Assembly: GCA_031261385.1 (NCBI GenBank)
Contig: JAISJS010000117.1
Coordinates: forward strand, 1 to 40,978
DNA: 40,978 nt
From: Treponema sp.
GTDB taxonomy: Bacteria > Spirochaetota > Spirochaetia > Treponematales > Breznakiellaceae
Reading direction: 5' to 3'
Numbering within the stretch: the stretch's first letter is position 1; each line of letters begins with the position of its first letter. The translations under genes were made by a program, and so were the position numbers. Positions 39,329-40,978 of the stretch are shown here, one piece after another. The notes below the pieces were generated by a model. The model was not told the origin of the DNA. It saw only the letters and a list, made by a program, of their open reading frames with translations, and ran no database searches.

Positions 39329-40978
39329 ATGAAGTTACGATTCAAACTGACGTTAATAATGATCGCGATTATGGTTGTTATTATTTCCACGATTTCTGTT
39401 GTCCTTTTACAGCGGGCATCGGCGCTGCAAATAACGGCAGCGCAGGAAAATCTGGAATCGGATACGGCAAAATATGCCGCTCAACTGGCATCTCATTATC
39501 AGCAGTATCTGGACGCCGCCGAGGCCGCAGGCCAGGTCATGAGCGGATATGAAGATATAGCGCCTGATGAGCGGCGCGGCCGGATCCGGGAAACCCTTCT
39601 CAGCCTTTTTAACGCCAACAAAAACTGGGTGGGCGTGTATTCAGTCTGGAAGCCGGGTATCCTCGACGGTATGGACAGCCTGCATACCGGCGACGTTGAC
39701 GCCGACGAAGCAGGCAATTTTATTCCGTGGTTTGTCAGGAGCAACGGACAGGTAAAGCTGCAGTCATACAACGAAGCGCCATTTGAACTTTCACGAATGT
39801 CCGCCGATCACCGGGTAACCGATCCTTCCGTCTTTTATATTGATGGCGAAGAAGATTTTTCGGTAACCCTTATTTCGCCCATTCAGCGGCAGCATGACGG
39901 TGAAGTGGTCGGCATTGTCGGTATTCAGGTTAATCTGAATTATACACAAGAACTTATCAGGGACATAAAGCCCTACGGCGTGGGATCTGCCGGACTTGCA
40001 TCTCCCAACGGGACCATCGTGGCTCACCATGAGGAAGCGTTAATCGGTACTACCTTACAGGATAACAGCGAATGGTTCGGCGCCGATGAAGTTCTCCTGA
40101 TGGAAGACGCCCTTGAAACCGGAACGCCTGTCGTAATGACGGAAAAAGTCGACCGGACCCTGCGGCAATTTTATCCGTTTTATATCGGTGAAGCGGTACG
40201 GCCCTGGGCCATTATCGCTTCGGTAAACGAAGCGGTAGTGATGAAAAGCGTACATACCATGAAAATCTTTACGTTTATAATTGCTTCGGCTGCCGTCCTT
40301 ATAGCGGCGCTTATCATCTTTGTGTTTATATCGAACATCATTAAACCCATTGTTACGGTTGCCCTTACCCTTAAAGATATTTCCGAAGGCGCAGGCGACC
40401 TTACCAAAACAATTGAAGTAAAGGGTAAAGACGAGATTGCCGACCTTGCCCGGTACTTTAACAAGACTCTGGAAAAAATCCGGAACATGGTTGTTACCAT
40501 CAAAAAACAGGCCGGTTCACTTTTTGATATCGGGAACAAACTGGCTGCCAACATGACGGAGACCGCGGCGGCGATCAACGAGATCACTGCCAACATTCAG
40601 AGCATTAAGGGCCGGGTAATCAACCAGAGTGCATCGGTCACAGAGACCAATGCGACGATGGAACAGATCACCGTCAACATTGATAAACTTAACGGTCATG
40701 TCGAAAACCAGACCATCAGCGTGTCCAAATCATCCTCCGCCATTGAGGAGATGATAGCCAACATTCAGTCGGTTACGAATACCCTGGCAAAGAACACGGA
40801 AAGCGTCCAGGATCTTACCGAAGCTTCCGATGTAGGCCGCGCCGGTCTGCAGGAAGTATCCACGGATATTCAGGAGATTGCCGAGGAAAGCAAAGGCCTC
40901 CTGGAAATCAACAAGGTGATGCAGAATATTGCCGCCGAAACAAACCTGCTTTCGATGAACGCCGCCATAGAAGCCGCC
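39329..40978 (+). CDS. Methyl-accepting chemotaxis protein (dCache receptor), 3' end cut off
   Basis: 550 codons to the window edge. An AAGGAGAA site lies about 8 nt before the ATG. TM1 (about 7-28: LTLIMIAIMVVIISTISVVLL) is followed by a periplasmic double-Cache sensor (about 30-305), with NWVGVYSVWKPGILDGMDSL and SPIQRQHDGEVVGIVGIQV. TM2 (about 312-335: IFTFIIASAAVLIAALIIFV), a HAMP domain (ISNIIKPIVTVALTLKDISE) and the cytoplasmic coiled coil come next, ending inside the conserved tip at NLLSMNAAIEAA. Known role: binds a chemoeffector and controls CheA. The ligand is unknown. A signalling tip this close to the end shows the gene continues. Confidence 0.92.
   Translation, partial: MKLRFKLTLIMIAIMVVIISTISVVLLQRASALQITAAQENLESDTAKYAAQLASHYQQYLDAAEAAGQVMSGYEDIAPDERRGRIRETLLSLFNANKNWVGVYSVWKPGILDGMDSLHTGDVDADEAGNFIPWFVRSNGQVKLQSYNEAPFELSRMSADHRVTDPSVFYIDGEEDFSVTLISPIQRQHDGEVVGIVGIQVNLNYTQELIRDIKPYGVGSAGLASPNGTIVAHHEEALIGTTLQDNSEWFGADEVLLMEDALETGTPVVMTEKVDRTLRQFYPFYIGEAVRPWAIIASVNEAVVMKSVHTMKIFTFIIASAAVLIAALIIFVFISNIIKPIVTVALTLKDISEGAGDLTKTIEVKGKDEIADLARYFNKTLEKIRNMVVTIKKQAGSLFDIGNKLAANMTETAAAINEITANIQSIKGRVINQSASVTETNATMEQITVNIDKLNGHVENQTISVSKSSSAIEEMIANIQSVTNTLAKNTESVQDLTEASDVGRAGLQEVSTDIQEIAEESKGLLEINKVMQNIAAETNLLSMNAAIEAA

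Overview
The window is about 41 kb of spirochaete chromosome, most likely a Treponema of the termite-gut type. That identification is an inference. It rests on roughly 50% GC coding DNA, the SRP RNA-dnaX-ebfC-recR cluster, a cyclophilin-FKBP fusion, a J-domain membrane protein, several proteins I recognise only as spirochaete-like, and many dispersed CCACGAAC / CGCGGAT / GGTGACTGACACC repeats. Both ends cut a gene: a J-domain protein on the left and a chemotaxis receptor on the right.

Layout. 1-4052 (minus strand): J-domain membrane protein, a large LptF/LptG-like membrane protein with a helical insert, a polytopic membrane protein, an AT-rich gap with two DnaA-box-like sites, and a STAS/zinc-ribbon protein. 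4257-8850 (plus): TrmJ-type methyltransferase, SRP RNA, dnaX-ebfC-recR, and an exported cyclophilin-FKBP double prolyl isomerase. 8877-10810: divergent apbE lipoprotein gene and a PilZ protein, whose promoters overlap at a small palindrome. 10811-15998 is the accessory zone: repeats, a VapBC-like pair, a long inverted-repeat array, an 824-residue lipoprotein of unknown function, and a 5'-truncated Rpn/PD-(D/E)XK transposase remnant. 15999-23350 (minus): a complete tripartite RND efflux operon, tandem-TetR regulator, TolC, adaptor, pump and a small PII-like pump-associated protein, with a palindromic operator in front. 23486-25940: a nitroreductase-like gene and a 548-residue unknown. 25961-28914 (minus): small membrane protein, lspA, NIF3 protein, and a membrane protein with a serine-less alpha/beta-hydrolase-like domain. 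29002-30498: a GHKL-ATPase/HDOD fusion. 30476-38189 (minus): a possible single transcript encoding a hybrid histidine kinase, MoeA, MoeA-PBP, MOSC protein, MogA and a cysteine desulfurase, i.e. molybdenum cofactor insertion and maturation. 38289-39161: TrmH-family methyltransferase. 39329-end: dCache-type methyl-accepting chemotaxis protein.

Two cross-cutting patterns stand out. First, many operon-first genes have a sigma70-type -10 box only 5-6 nt before the start codon and no Shine-Dalgarno sequence, which predicts leaderless mRNAs. Internal genes and several others carry GGAG-type sites. Second, the dispersed repeats sit at or inside the 3' ends of genes, sometimes supplying the last codons, and occur as nested inverted repeats bounded by GGTGACTGACACC. 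The best candidates for something undescribed are the repeat family with its 168-bp hairpin units, the direct-repeat-flanked lipoprotein islet, and the tandem-TetR/RND/PII-like operon.
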